Shown in pieces: positions 36,555 through 47,455 of a DNA stretch of 64,000 nucleotides; position 1 is the first letter of the stretch; each line of letters opens with the position of its first letter. The DNA is from Acanthosepion esculentum. Its lineage: Eukaryota; Mollusca; Cephalopoda; Sepiida; Sepiidae. Position numbers and translations under genes: made by a program. The stretch lies in NCBI GenBank assembly GCA_964036315.1, contig OZ038488.1, positions 69,842,342-69,906,341 of the forward strand, given 5' to 3'. A model generated the notes under the pieces. The model made no database searches, was not told the origin of the DNA, and saw only the letters and a list, made by a program, of their open reading frames with translations.

Positions 36555-37076
36555 TTGTTACAATCAAGTTTCAGTTGTTGTGGCATCCAGCCTCCTTCAG
36601 GTATCTGTTGACCTGGGTAATCAACAGGGAATTTCAAACTGAACCCTTTATTCAATCTACAGAAATAGATTGTTCTTATTCTGCTCTCCATATCTGGGGA
36701 CATTGTGTATTGGTTAATTGTTCAGTTGTTGCTAACTATATTTCCACTGAGTTCAAGTATATCTGTACTACATGTATTAAGTCACCAACTTCATTAACTC
36801 ATTCAGTCCCTGGGCCAAGTAGTACAGAGAGGGTCCATGGAAACAGGACAAGCAATAATAGAACAATTAATTAAGAGGAGATATCCCTAGACATTGTCAG
36901 CAGAATGAAAACAATCTATCCCTGCAAATTGAATAAAAAGTTTAGTTCAAAATATCCTGAAGGTTATCACAATTGACAAACATGCTGGAGAAAAATGTAA
37001 TCGTAATATAGATGAAGATGTCAGTTCAACTGTAAATAATGTTAATGATAACTCATCTCAGAAATTCAGACAGTTT
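36555..37076. repeat. Foldback-family element, nearly complete
   Basis: The left arm contains CCTTCAGGTATCTGTTGACC, GGTAATCAACAGGGAATTTC and CTTTATTCAATCTACAG. The right arm contains the inverse (CTATCCCTGCAAATTGAAT, TCCTGAAGGTTATCACAATT, GATGAAGATGTCAGTTCAAC) and ends CATCTCAGAAATTCAGACAG. The central part holds GAGTTCAAGTATATC and CAGTCCCTGGGCCAAGTAGT, equivalent to the 21.1- and 55.3-kb centres. There is no protein frame. Confidence 0.72.
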
Positions 37077-37469
37077 ATTTTAATCAAGAAATATTCTCAG
37101 TGAAAAATAGACAGAAATCTGGAGTTGAAAATGTAAGTTTGTTATATAGTGAACTGGTTTAACTTAATATACATAGCTGTTATATAGCTATAACTACTGC
37201 TAATTGATGATATTGTAAAAATTGATGGTATTATTTAACCATATGTATGGTAACTAAACATCCCAACAAAGTAGTACTAATGTGGCAAGAGGTGCTGAAT
37301 GTTAAAGTAAAAGAAGGGATTATAATTTCAACTCAACCTAGAGAAGCAATAATGAGAAAAACTGTAAGACAGAAACTTTTCAAGAATGAAAGTTACTGTT
37401 CTGACTGGAACAAAAAGAAATGAAGTATTTGAAAGAAAAAAAATCAATTCAACAATTTATTTAAACTTA

Positions 37470-37830
37470 GTGGATGTAACCATAGACCAAACATGTGAGC
37501 AATAATGAAGGTCTAGAAACAATGGCAACAAAAAGGATACTTATACTTAACATCTGGAAGAGACAGTTAAAATTTCTGGGGGACATAATGAGGAAAGAGG
37601 GCTTGGAAAATTTGATACTCACAGGACTGATTGAAGGTAAGAGGGCCAGAGGAAAGCAATGCACAACCTACCAGGAAAGCTTGAACAAATGGATGGAAGA
37701 TCAGGGTTTGGGAGAGATGGAAAAAGACAAAAGTTATTAAGAGCTACAAAGGACAAACTGTGGATAGCCATGATTGCCAATATTCTGAAGAGACATGACG
37801 CAAGAAAAATATAATAAAAATACAATGATG
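37470..37830 (+). pseudogene. Non-LTR retrotransposon reverse-transcriptase C-terminus
   Basis: The plus frame (37495-37740) reads MSNNEGLETMATKRILILN, KRQLKFLGDIMRKEGLENL, ILTGLIEGKRARGKQCTTY and LNKWMEDQGLGEMEKDKSY. The (R)RQL.FLGHIMR.(E) and GKR.RGRQ patterns are typical of LINE polyprotein C-termini. It is the same family as 895-1275. The coding part is followed by GATAGCCATGATTGCC and the short shared tail. Strongly 5'-truncated; the tail is A-rich. Confidence 0.75.
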
Positions 37831-38884
37831 CCTTAATCAAAATTCTCTGACAGAAATGCACGAATTATTTCAAATAAAAATAATGAAACCCTGAATAAAT
37901 TTCAATCAAGTTTTTTGTAAAGCAAAGTTATTAATGAACATACTTGTATTTTTCTTTTTTGGGTAATATATTTATTTTTAAACAAAATGTATAAAACTAA
38001 GTTTTTACATATTCAACAAAAAGTTCTCACTAGAAAACATGATTTCTCTTACACAGTTAACATGAAAAAGTAACTTTTTGAGCACATCTCTTATTTAATA
38101 GATGTATGGATATAATAATAATAAAGACATTTGGAATTTAGTATTTGTTTACAAAATTAAAATAGGTTGTACTAATCAATTACACTAGCCACAAATTTGA
38201 AATTTGACAAGAACTTTGCTCAATAAATTCTTATTGGTTTGAGAATTTGAAAATTCTTACTGGAGCAGTTAAACTATTAGGAAGAAAAACACAACTTAAT
38301 AATAAAAAATGCCCTGATGCTACAACGGATATGGCTTTCGTGTCTTTTGATCTTAATTGATTGGAGGTGTTAACCTGAACGTGTTTTTTCTTGGCTATAG
38401 TAAATATCCTGTTTAGTTCCACAGATTTGTTTGTCAGTTGCCTGACCGTAACCACACTGTTCATTTCTTCTCATATGCAAGGAGTTGCTGGGGAGCATCA
38501 TGGCTGTGTCGAGAGGATTGTTCTTTTAAGTTTGAAAGATGAAGCAGCCAAAGTGACATAGGGAACATCCTCAATTGGAGACTATCTTAGCAGACTAGGT
38601 TACCTGACCTGAAAGTATTTCTAACTGGGACAACACCTGCAATGTTTTGGACTCATTTTATCAAAATCATATCATGCACATTTGGCTGCAATGCATGTGC
38701 CTGGTATAAACTTATCAGATTGAGTGTCATGATTAATATATTGGACTTTGTATGTTTATACCCCAGTGTTAGTTTGTTGGCATGCTGCTGCTTTCACTCC
38801 ATAATAATAATAGTAATAATAATAATACATTGATGCAGTTGTATGTCAACTGCATTCAAGACTATAATAATTATGAACTCCATA
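37831..38884. other. Mostly unannotated; possible retroelement remnant
   Basis: The minus frame 38464-38231 starts MNSVVTVRQLTNKSVELNRI, which faintly recalls the N-terminal part of LINE endonucleases (NVR.L..K..EL). I cannot support this beyond a guess. An (AAT)n tract lies at 38803-38828. Confidence 0.25.
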
Positions 38885-39140
38885 ATCTCATCAAGGGCTG
38901 CATAGTATGTGTTACACCAGAGGTACATACAGTTTTAAATTCCGAGTTGTACTTCTCTTAGACTGGTTGCCAACTATGGCTAGAGAGTCCAGTCTGCTCA
39001 GCTACTTTAACCCACAGCTGGGGGAGAAAAGATCAATCCATACCTTTTCCAAAAGGTATTTGCATGAAAGTGAATATAATGAACTTGGCCAGAATTCAAA
39101 CTCCGCTCTCTGATTTCTTATTCCAAGCTGCTAACCATTA
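38885..39140 (-). mobile_element. tRNA-headed SINE (minus strand)
   Basis: The reverse complement starts AATGGTTAGCAGCTTGGAAT, with a B-box-like GAGTTTGAATTCTGGCC. It continues through CACTTTCATGCAAATACC and CAGCTGTGGGTTAAAG. It ends with CATACTATGCAGCCCTTGA and GGAGTTCA, which match the end of the copy at 43.2 kb. This C/E-type tail differs from the LINE-like tail at 32.3 kb, suggesting two subfamilies. Confidence 0.65.
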
Positions 39141-39687
39141 AAGATAAATAAATAATTGTGACAAGAGTTACTTGTCCCAATAGATTCTAGAAAGTCTCTT
39201 TTGAAGTTCCATAACAGATATTCAGTGGAGTCTACTTAAAAAATATATCAGAAACATAAATTTTTATCCCATTAAAAAAAGTTACTCTTGCAGCTAGACT
39301 TGCATAAAATTACAAACTCTTATTTACATTTGATTTAGTTCTTGTACAACTAATCCTATAAAGTAACTATTTCTTGTAACCAATGTTCCATTTAACTAGT
39401 ATTTCATGTTATGTTTTATATTATGCCACACCCAGAACGAGTGAATTTCTGCAAATAAGCCTTTTTTCTATTTAACAAAAGCTAAAGAGTAAAGCCAGAA
39501 AATATATTTTGCCTATCAAGAATAAACTGCAATAGTTTTTTTTATCAACAATTTGGTCAAAAGTTCAACAATTGTATATAAAAAAAGACAAATGCAACAT
39601 GGAAAATAATCTTCACACTGATTTCCAGTCTGTGTACATCTGTATTAATGTTTTCAGTTGTGTTACAGAATCCCACCCTTATATATA

Positions 39688-39780
<93 letters not shown>

Positions 39781-40089
39781 AAAAAAAATGTAAATGCTGC
39801 CTTTAGCAGCCTCTGCTCAATGTCAAGCCACTTCCTATTTATAGGATTCATATTACAATTATTAGTACATGTTAATAATTCTAATATTAATCACTATTAA
39901 CATTATTATAATATCATCACTAGTATGCCACTATAATGGATGGAGAAGAAGGCAGACAGGGCAAGGATTTTTCCTGGTTTACTTTTGCTATTTTCTGGTC
40001 AAAAAAACTAAAGAGAATTAAGAATTAGATTTAACATTACAGTTAACAAACCTGAATTATCCACCTGAAACTTTTTTTTTTTTTTTGAT
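39141..40089. other. Unannotated stretch with an interrupted (TA)n tract
   Basis: No gene seen. A T run at 40071-40086 precedes the LINE fragment. Confidence 0.35.
39680..39781. repeat. Interrupted (TA)n(CA)n microsatellite
   Basis: About 100 bases of TA with several regular TATTATA interruptions, ending in CA. Confidence 0.97.
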
Positions 40090-40690
40090 GGGGAGCCAAT
40101 TTATGCTTTATTGATAATTACTCAGAAAGAGTGCCCCAAATGGACTAGACATTGCCTTATTCATTCTGGGGCCCCTGCTGTTCGTCTTAGGATCCTCGAC
40201 AAAATCCAGAGACAGATATGCAATGTGATTGGCCCTGATCTGGCATCTTGTTTACAGTCACTCTCTCACAGACATGCTGTCACCTCTCTTTGTCTTTTCT
40301 ACAAATACTGTCATGGCAACTGCTCCAATGAGCCATTTTCGCTAGTTCCCAAACTGCATGAATTTAAATGTGCCACTAGGTCAGCATCTCAGTCCCACCC
40401 TTTCACTGTCAAAATGGTTAAGTGTAGCTATCTCTTCTACTCCAATAGCTTCATGTCTCGCACTTCCCGTTTGTGGAACTCCCTTCCTCTTACTTGCTTC
40501 CCCGATAGCTATAATCACCAACTATTCAAATGCAATGTCAATCAACATCTGCAGATGCCTTGATCTATTCCCCATCCTTCTCTTCATCCTTTCCTCTTTC
40601 ACGCCTCTTTACTCTTGCTCCCACTCTCTAACCTCTTGCATGCTAGTAGCAATCCTGCCTTGCTTTGGGTAAAAAGTTAAAAAAAAGAAA
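40090..40690 (+). pseudogene. Non-LTR retrotransposon 3' end
   Basis: An open plus frame (40111-40563) reads CLIHSGAPAVRLRILDKIQR, QICNVIGPDLASCLQSLSHR, SLCLFYKYCHGNCSNEPFS, SRTSRLWNSLPLTCFPDSYN and LFKCNVNQHLQMP. This is the C-terminal thumb and tail region of a LINE reverse transcriptase. It is followed by ~100 bases of untranslated sequence and an A-rich (AAAT)n end at about 40700. The uninterrupted 150 codons make it the youngest-looking LINE fragment here. The rest of the protein (endonuclease and catalytic FADD region) is absent. Confidence 0.8.
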
Positions 40691-42054
40691 TATATATAAA
40701 TAAATAAATAAATTTGCACCATACTCTGCCATTTTTGCATGTTGCAGCAATAAAAACTCAGAAATAGGATCATTATAATGATGTTAAAAACATTTAAGCA
40801 AGATGTGAATTCTTTAGCATATGGCAAAAATAGTTAAGGGAGTCTGTAATTACAAAATAGTAAGGAATGATAGTTTAAAGCAATTAGTGGTATATGCTCT
40901 CAAGCAATGGTTAAAATGCTAAATTAAAAACTTATTGTTAGTAAGTTTGAGAGCTCTATTCTTATGGCATTGTGTCTAAGTCCAACAAATATTTATTGAC
41001 TGGAATTTTAAAAAATTCAAATTTATCTATTTTAGCTAATTCATAATTGTAATAATTAAAAGAAAAAAAAGGCAAGCATAACATGATACTTTTTCTTCTT
41101 AAGACTGACAAGCTCCTATCAAGGTTGACATTGGGAGGTATCAGTATTTCAATGTTACTACTGACTCAGCAAGTAAAGTATCTCTGGGAAAGTTTTTTGT
41201 CCAAGTGACCACTCTTTCTTCCCTATTAACTATCTCAGCATGACAGAAATAATATTTTTGTCATTATATCTGGCATTGTGATAGAACAAGGAGAAATAGA
41301 TTCATACCTCTCTCGAGGACAGAAGCAGCTTTAACCAACACTTGAACTTTGTTTGCCAATAAACTTAAAACAGTTGGGTAATAAAACCATGCTTTTTATT
41401 TTATACACAAGATTTTAAATAATGGAAAAGAAACATACCTTAGAAAATTGGAAAACAATTCCACTAAAAAGTTTACCCAAAGTAGATCAAACTTTTTCAC
41501 TTACCTGGAAGAAAAAAGACAAGAAAAATAAAATAACTGAATTTATTTTTATCTTGAATAATTGCTCTTAAACATCATAAAATGTTGTACAAATAGAAAT
41601 TTTAACTCTTAACATAAAAAAAATTGTCATTTTTACCTATTGGAAAAAGAAAAATTTTCAAAAACAATTACAAAACAGAAAATTTGTTTTTAAAATTAAA
41701 GTATAATGGAAAAAAATGAAAGAAAAATGAAATATTAAAACAGACTGATTCATACCAGGTTTGAACACAACCTACACAACCTATGTTCTTCAACATCAAG
41801 TTATTCTATCAGCTTGTTGTGAAACGATAATATACGGAGAAAAGAATGTCAACAAATAGATGAGCTATCCAGTCTCCTGTAATTAACATATCTACCTAGG
41901 TAGTGACAATACTATATCCATTGTCAGTCTTGAATGCTCCAGTGTGTATTTAATGTAAAGTTATTATACTATTAGTTAATCAATGACCCTGAAGTATGAT
42001 AAATAGGAGCAGATTTGCTTCAGGGTCCACTGACTTATTCTCTTTCCAGATATA
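40691..42054. other. Unannotated AT-rich stretch
   Basis: Nothing recognised. Confidence 0.4.
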
Positions 42055-42790
42055 CAGAGTGTGATGGATAAATTGTAGTCTAAATTAAGCATAAATGAAA
42101 ATAACACTGACATCTAATTTTAACAAATATAATTACACAAAAATATCTTGAAATACTAAAGAGTAAATTTATTCAATAAATTCACCACTGGCTTCAACCA
42201 CAGCTTCCAGACAACTTCAGAATCTCCTGCAACTCTTCTGGATAGTGTCCTTGTTTAAGTTGGTGAATGCTGCCATAATCCTTATCTTCAGTTCATCTTT
42301 GGTGTTATAAGGAATTTTGTTGGTCTCTTGCTCAACTGCACTCCACACATAATAATCAAGAGGGTTGCAGTCTGGGGAGTTAGGTGGCCAGATATAAGGG
42401 GTGATAAGGTCATAGAAATTGTCTGACAGCCATGACTGGGTTCTCCTGCTTGTGTGGCATGATGCAGAGTCCTGTTGCCAGACATAGGGTCTTCCAGCAG
42501 CCAACCTTTTGATTCAGGGCAACGCTACCTTCTCAAGGCACTTGATGTAGGCCTCTGTGTCGAGTTTAAGGCCCTCACCAACAAATTTGAGAGTTCTTTT
42601 CTTATCAGAATCATCAGTGAGTTTTCTGAGCTGCTGTACCTTCATAATCACTATTAAACTCAGCTAATCCTCCGTACTGTCCTTAGATTGACACCTAAAC
42701 ACTCTAACATGTTCATATAGGAGCCTCTGGTGCAAATGTCAAGCAGTACAGCATGCCATTTCCAAATTTCACTTCTCCATTATCCTTTGG
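42055..42790 (-). pseudogene. Mariner transposase deletion derivative, copy 2
   Basis: The 3' terminal repeat begins CAGAGTGTGATGGATAAATT directly after TA (42053-42054). The frame 42504-42217 reads MAAGRPYVWQQDSASCHTSR, then NFYDLITPYIWPPNSPDCNP, LDYYVWSAVEQETNKIPYN and NKDTIQKSCRRF. Counting gives 37 residues between QQD and the D of NPLD (DD37D-type). Upstream, KFVGEG joins straight to LKLDTEAYIKCLEKVALP. This is the same deletion junction as the 26.4-kb copy, and the first catalytic Asp is lost. The 5' terminal repeat is missing. Confidence 0.85.
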
Positions 42791-43164
42791 TCAAACTGTA
42801 TTCTGTTTAGAAAATTTCAAAGAGCCCATTTATTGACCATAAAACAGAATCACTTGAGATCAAGATAAGAATCAAATCTTCCTCTTTTACATAGGTGTCC
42901 ATAACAAATAAACATGGATATAGCTGAACAGGGGAAAAAAAACTGTCAGGCACATATAACATAGCTTCCTTTCTCAGAACTGTTGAAATAACTAAAATAT
43001 TACTAGAAAGTATTTCAGGAATAATTTGAAAAATTCTAAATGGAAGATAACAAGAAATATTATTACTAAACACCTGCAGAGAATATAACTATGAGCGTGC
43101 TGACCATATTAGACCTTTCTAAAGACTAGTCATTTGAAATCTTACTTAACATTTGCAAATGAAC
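42791..43164. other. Unannotated stretch
   Basis: Nothing recognised. Confidence 0.35.
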
Positions 43165-43415
43165 ATATTGGAGAGCCGAGGCTAAATTCTATTTGATTCA
43201 TTACATTAATTTATGCACAAATACCCTTGGGAAAGGTATGGATCAAACTCTTCTCCCACCAGCTATGGATTAAACAGAAAAGGCTGGGCTCTTCACTCTT
43301 GGTTCACAGCCAGTCTAAATTCACAGCCAGTCTAAATTCACAGCCATATGTAGCCCTGTCAAAGCACATACTATGCAGCTAAGGAGAGAATCATGGAGTT
43401 CACAATGACAGCCCT
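43165..43415 (+). mobile_element. SINE copy with internal 18-bp duplication
   Basis: The body words CCCTTGGGAAAGGTATGGAT and CAGCTATGGATTAAACAG match 32.3 and 46.4 kb. The 3' part (CACATACTATGCAGCTAAGG, ATCATGGAGTTCACAATGAC) matches the copy at 38.9 kb. AGCCAGTCTAAATTCAC is tandemly repeated at 43310-43345. Confidence 0.65.
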
Positions 43416-44320
43416 CTTATATTTCTGGATGAATATACTAGGATCAGATGAGACTAAAATAGAAATTTTGGAGCATAAAGACAAGAAATTGGAGATATCA
43501 TAGTGAGACTTTCAATCCAAAGAACAACAACATCTCTATAATAAAATAAGAGAGGAGATTTGGTTTCTGCAAAAGAAATTGGAAGCTTGGTAAGAGTTAA
43601 TGGTAGAATGAAAAAAGAATTATTATGAAATATTGGATGTCAACTTGAAAGTCTCTGTTAGAAATTAGAAACTAAAGCATGGTTGGAGTTTTATACTTCA
43701 TAATGATCCGTAACATATTTATGAATTTGTCCAGAAATATAAGAACATGAAAGTTTTACCATGCCCTTCATAGTATCTTGACCTGAATCTATTCAAAAAT
43801 TTACAGGATTAATGGAATGTTTAAGATCAAGAGAACCAAATAATCTGCAACAGCTTTAAGATTATGCACATCAAGTGAAGCAAAATATCCTGGCAGATGT
43901 TTGGGCTAATATGGTAAGTTTACTGAAAAAGATTAAAAATAAAGTTATAGCTGAAAAAGAAGGATGTACAACTGACAATTTTGTGTTATTCATTTTGAGC
44001 ATACAATTATTTTTTCCCTTTTGTTTACAATTATTCAAAATATTAAAGACGTTTGTTTATATATTTAGTAATCTCATCTATTACATATCCTTGTTTGTTT
44101 TTTTTAGGAAAGTTTTACTACTCAGTTATATTTGTAATTATTTCCAATAAAAAAAAAGTTGGCAGTATATATAGAAGAGTAAATCCACAACAACTTACTG
44201 AGATATTTTTATCCGTTTCTAACATTGTGGCATGCCAGTGACATGATTAATCAAAATAACTAATGGATCCATACTTTTAAAAAAAAATTTTAATTACTGA
44301 AACTATTACATTACTATTTC

Positions 44321-44322
<2 letters not shown>
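43416..44322. other. Unannotated AT-rich stretch
   Basis: No supported gene. The 91-codon plus frame at 43875 is hydrophobic and AT-driven. Confidence 0.35.

Positions 44323-44407
<85 letters not shown>
44323..44407. repeat. (TA)n(CA)n microsatellite abutting a mariner terminus
   Basis: A TA run, then about 45 bases of CA, running directly into the first base of the mariner terminal repeat at 44408. Confidence 0.97.
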
Positions 44408-44411
<4 letters not shown>

Positions 44412-45295
44412 GTGCAATGGATAAATTGTTGGTATTTTATAATTTTTATTTTGAGCATGCACATTGGTTTTGATTTTGCTGACTGCACAATATAGTAAGG
44501 TATAGAAAAAGAGCACCATGATGCAATTCACTCTGCCAGAAATTTGGAAATGGTATAATGTACTACTTGGCATTCACGCCAGAAGCTCCAATATGAACAT
44601 TTTGGTGTTTGGATGCCAGTCTAAGGACAAAGTAGAGTATTTGGAAAGAGTTGAATGAGTCTAATGGTGATTATGAAGGTATGGTAGATCAGAAAACTCA
44701 CTCAATTATGAAGGTGTTTAAAGTGATCACAAGTGATGGCAATGTTATGCCTCCATTCATCTTCCCACAGGACCTCAGACTCAACACGGAGGCCTACATT
44801 AATTGCTTTGAGGAAGCTGTGCTGCCCTAGGTCAAGTGGACAACTGCTTGAAGACCCTATGTCTGGCAACAAGACTATGCACTATGCCACACAATCAGGA
44901 GAAACCATTTATGCCTGTCAGACAATTTCTGTGACCACATCACTCCTTACATCTGGCCACCTAACTACTCAGACTACAACCCTCTTTATTATGTGTGGAG
45001 CACATAATAGAGAGAGACCACCAAAACTCCTTATGACACCAAAGATGAACTGAAGGCAAGGATTATAGCAGCATTTACCAAATTAAACAAGGAGACCATC
45101 CAGAAGAGGTGCATGAGATTCTGAAGTCGTCTGGAGGCTGTGATTGAAACCTATGGTGAATTTATTAAATAAATTTACTCTTTAGTATTTCAAGATATTT
45201 TTGTGTAATTTTGGTAAATATATCTGTTAAAATGAGATGTCAGTATTATTTTCATTTTTGTGTAATTTAGACAACAATCTATCAATCGCACACTG
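44408..45295 (+). pseudogene. Mariner transposase deletion derivative, copy 3, both ends present
   Basis: The left terminal repeat is CAGGGTGCAATGGATAAATT. The right end, reverse-complemented, is CAGTGTGCGATTGATAGATT, followed by TA at 45296-45297. The left TA is replaced by CA of the adjoining microsatellite. Coding remnants read NVMPPFIFPQDLRLNTEAYI, RPYVWQQDYALCHTIRR, ITPYIWPPNYSDYNPL and ETIQKRCMRF, with several stops and frameshifts (WVE became a stop before VKW). The deletion here begins earlier and ends earlier than in the other two copies, because SDGNVMPPF is retained. It is a separate derivative. Confidence 0.85.
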
Positions 45296-45297
45296 TA

Positions 45298-46414
45298 AAC
45301 ATCTGATTGAGAAACTAAATGGATTCATCAAAGTGTAGATGTAACAAGAAGCTACACAAAATCGAGTACTTCTTCAAAATTAATTTGGAATATAAAAAAA
45401 AATTTTTTTTTTAAATTAGATTAAATGAGATTATATGTCGATGTTCTTGCCTCAAATTTGATCAGGTAGAAAACTAGTTTTAAATCTAAAGAAATTGGTT
45501 AAATTTTGGTTTTATTTTTTGTGTGCATGGGGAAGAGAGAAAAATTTATTTCAAATAATCAAAGTTCATTAATTTCTCCATAAGAATATTAACAACTCAA
45601 TTTCAAAGGAAATACTCTTATTTTAAAATATATATGAGATATGAAATATTAATCTGTCAATAAATTTCACAAAATTACAAAAATATACATAATAGCTGTA
45701 TTCAGTCAGTAACACTTGTATTCCTGATAATTCCTTTTCCTGATGTTTGATATACATAATACAGATGTAATGCCAAAACTTGCACAATCTTTTAATCAAA
45801 AACTAACTGACACCAAGACCTTGTATCACTATATATTTAATCATTAGAAAATTAAAGTAGGTTTTATAATGTTCCATATTTTTCACAAGCGGTTTTCTAA
45901 TTCTGAGAGTTACTCAAACTACTGAACTCATTTTTTATACATTTTTTCCCTTATATATACCCCCACCATGTATATAGAAAGGAAGAAACAGTTTATATTA
46001 ACCTGTCAAAACAGTATACAAGTCAGGCATATGCAGATTGCTTTGCTCAGCAGGGAAAGAATCAGAGAGCACCCCTGTGCATAAAAAGACATTATGTTAC
46101 ACAAGTTGATAAGAATGTATTTGCTGGTGTTGTACGCGTTGGAATATATGGTTGGCATATTTGCAACCCTTTTCTTTGTTTGCTAACATTTTCAAGAAAA
46201 ATTGTTCCTTTCTTTCTTTATGGATTGTATACCTGAAGAAGGCAATCAGATGAATTGGCTTGAAGCAGAGTAACAACAAAAACAATATAAAAGAGGACTT
46301 CAACAGTCTGAACAATTCTTAAAATCCCCCAAATCACCAGTTACATAAATAGCTAGTACAGGGTGAGTAAAAAAAAAAAAATATTAACATTTCACCTATA
46401 GAGATACTTTTAAG
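45298..46414. other. Unannotated AT-rich stretch
   Basis: No gene supported. Minus frame 46315-46097 is not recognised. Confidence 0.4.
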
Positions 46415-46670
46415 GATGTACGGGTAGTGTAATGAATATTGGCATGAAAATGGAATCAGTCAGCCAAGTTCAAATCTTAGGATAGCTTGTTGTATTCACG
46501 TTCACGCAAATGCACTTGGGAAAAGCATGAATCCACCTTTTCTCCTCTAAGCTATAGATTAGACAGCAGGGTAGACAGGGATCTCTTAGCTTTGAGTGGT
46601 AGCCAGGAAAACTGGATTCCAAATCATGGTGAAGACAACAGGAAATCACTTGGCTGTTATGGCAAATAAG
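46415..46670 (+). mobile_element. tRNA-headed SINE
   Basis: The head GGATGTACGGGTAGTGTAAT has an A-box layout, and AAGTTCAAATCTTAGG is B-box-like. The body TTCACGCAAATGCACTTGGG and AAGCTATAGATTAGACAG follow. GACAACAGGAAATCACTTGG matches the 19.6- and 32.3-kb copies. The first word equals the sequence that follows the 5S-like part at 20.15 kb (GGATGTGCAGGTGGTATAAT). Confidence 0.7.
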
Positions 46671-47027
46671 TTAAGCCATTCATTAAACTAGTTGATAATT
46701 TCCGAAGGAATAAATGAACTCCGGTTTCTCTACTGCTTCATTGTGTGTTGCCATGTGTGTAGTTATGCACTTGGAAAATCTATAATGCTCTAAACTCATC
46801 TTCTTAAACATAATATAAAGTTCATATCAAATCTCTGCCAACTTGTATTTTTTAAAAAGTCAAGGGAGATGAACCATGGTATACAAACTTCCAAACATCA
46901 CTGAAAATATTTTATTACTCCACATGTTATCCAGACTTGCTTATTCTTTTTTATCAAACTTCATGCACTCTTTGAAATATTAATAAAAGCAAGAATGATT
47001 ATACCAGTACTTAATTTAAAAAAAAAT
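46671..47027. other. Unannotated stretch
   Basis: Nothing recognised. Confidence 0.35.
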
Positions 47028-47295
47028 AATGAAGATACTGGTCATTAATGAAAAAAACAACAACAATGAAGATACTGGTCATAAAAACAACAACAATGAA
47101 GATACTGGTCATAAAAACAACAACAATGAAGATACTAGTCATAAAAACAACAACAATGAAGATACTAGTCATATAAACAACAACAATGAAGATACTAGTC
47201 ATAAAAACAACAACAATGAAGATACTAGTCATAAAAACAACAACAATGAAGATACTAGTCATAAAAACAACAACAATGAAGATACTAGCCATAAA
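47028..47295. repeat. 30-bp minisatellite, about 9 units
   Basis: The unit is AACAACAACAATGAAGATAC followed by T(A/G)GTCATAAA. The first unit is longer and the last one ends in GCCATAAATTT. The 30-base period keeps both strands open: NNNNEDTSHK repeats on plus and MTSIFIVVVF on minus. This is expected from a multiple-of-three period and is not evidence of a protein. The unit resembles the terminal segment of the foldback family (AACAACAAAGATGAGGACAT TAGTC). A real family end follows at 47391. Confidence 0.95.
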
Positions 47296-47319
47296 TTTAA
47301 AAAAAAAAACAAGAATTAA

Positions 47320-47455
47320 GATACTAGTTATTAAAAAATAAGAGGAATGAGGTTATTAGCCATTAATAATAATAATAAAAAAAACAAGAATGAGGATATT
47401 AGTCTAAAGAGATTACAGAATAATGGCAAAATGCTTATCTCAGAATTTCAGACAA
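47320..47455. repeat. Foldback-family terminal remnant
   Basis: AAGAATGAGGATATTAGTCT (47386-47405), then CTTATCTCAGAATTTCAGAC (47433-47453), match the right end of the foldback family. Diverged units of the minisatellite lie between. Confidence 0.65.

Noticed and set aside
38231..38464. LINE endonuclease N-terminus on the minus strand
   Set aside because: Only a short TVRQLTNKSVELN-like resemblance; catalytic motifs were not found, so it was not listed as a pseudogene.
47028..47295. CRISPR array (30-bp repeats)
   Set aside because: Repeats are directly adjacent with no unique spacers, and the DNA is eukaryotic.
47011..47319. Open frames on both strands (NNNNEDTSHK and MTSIFIVVVF repeats) as a repeat protein
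   Set aside because: A 30-base tandem period keeps every frame open automatically. There is no start context, domain or flanking coding sequence.
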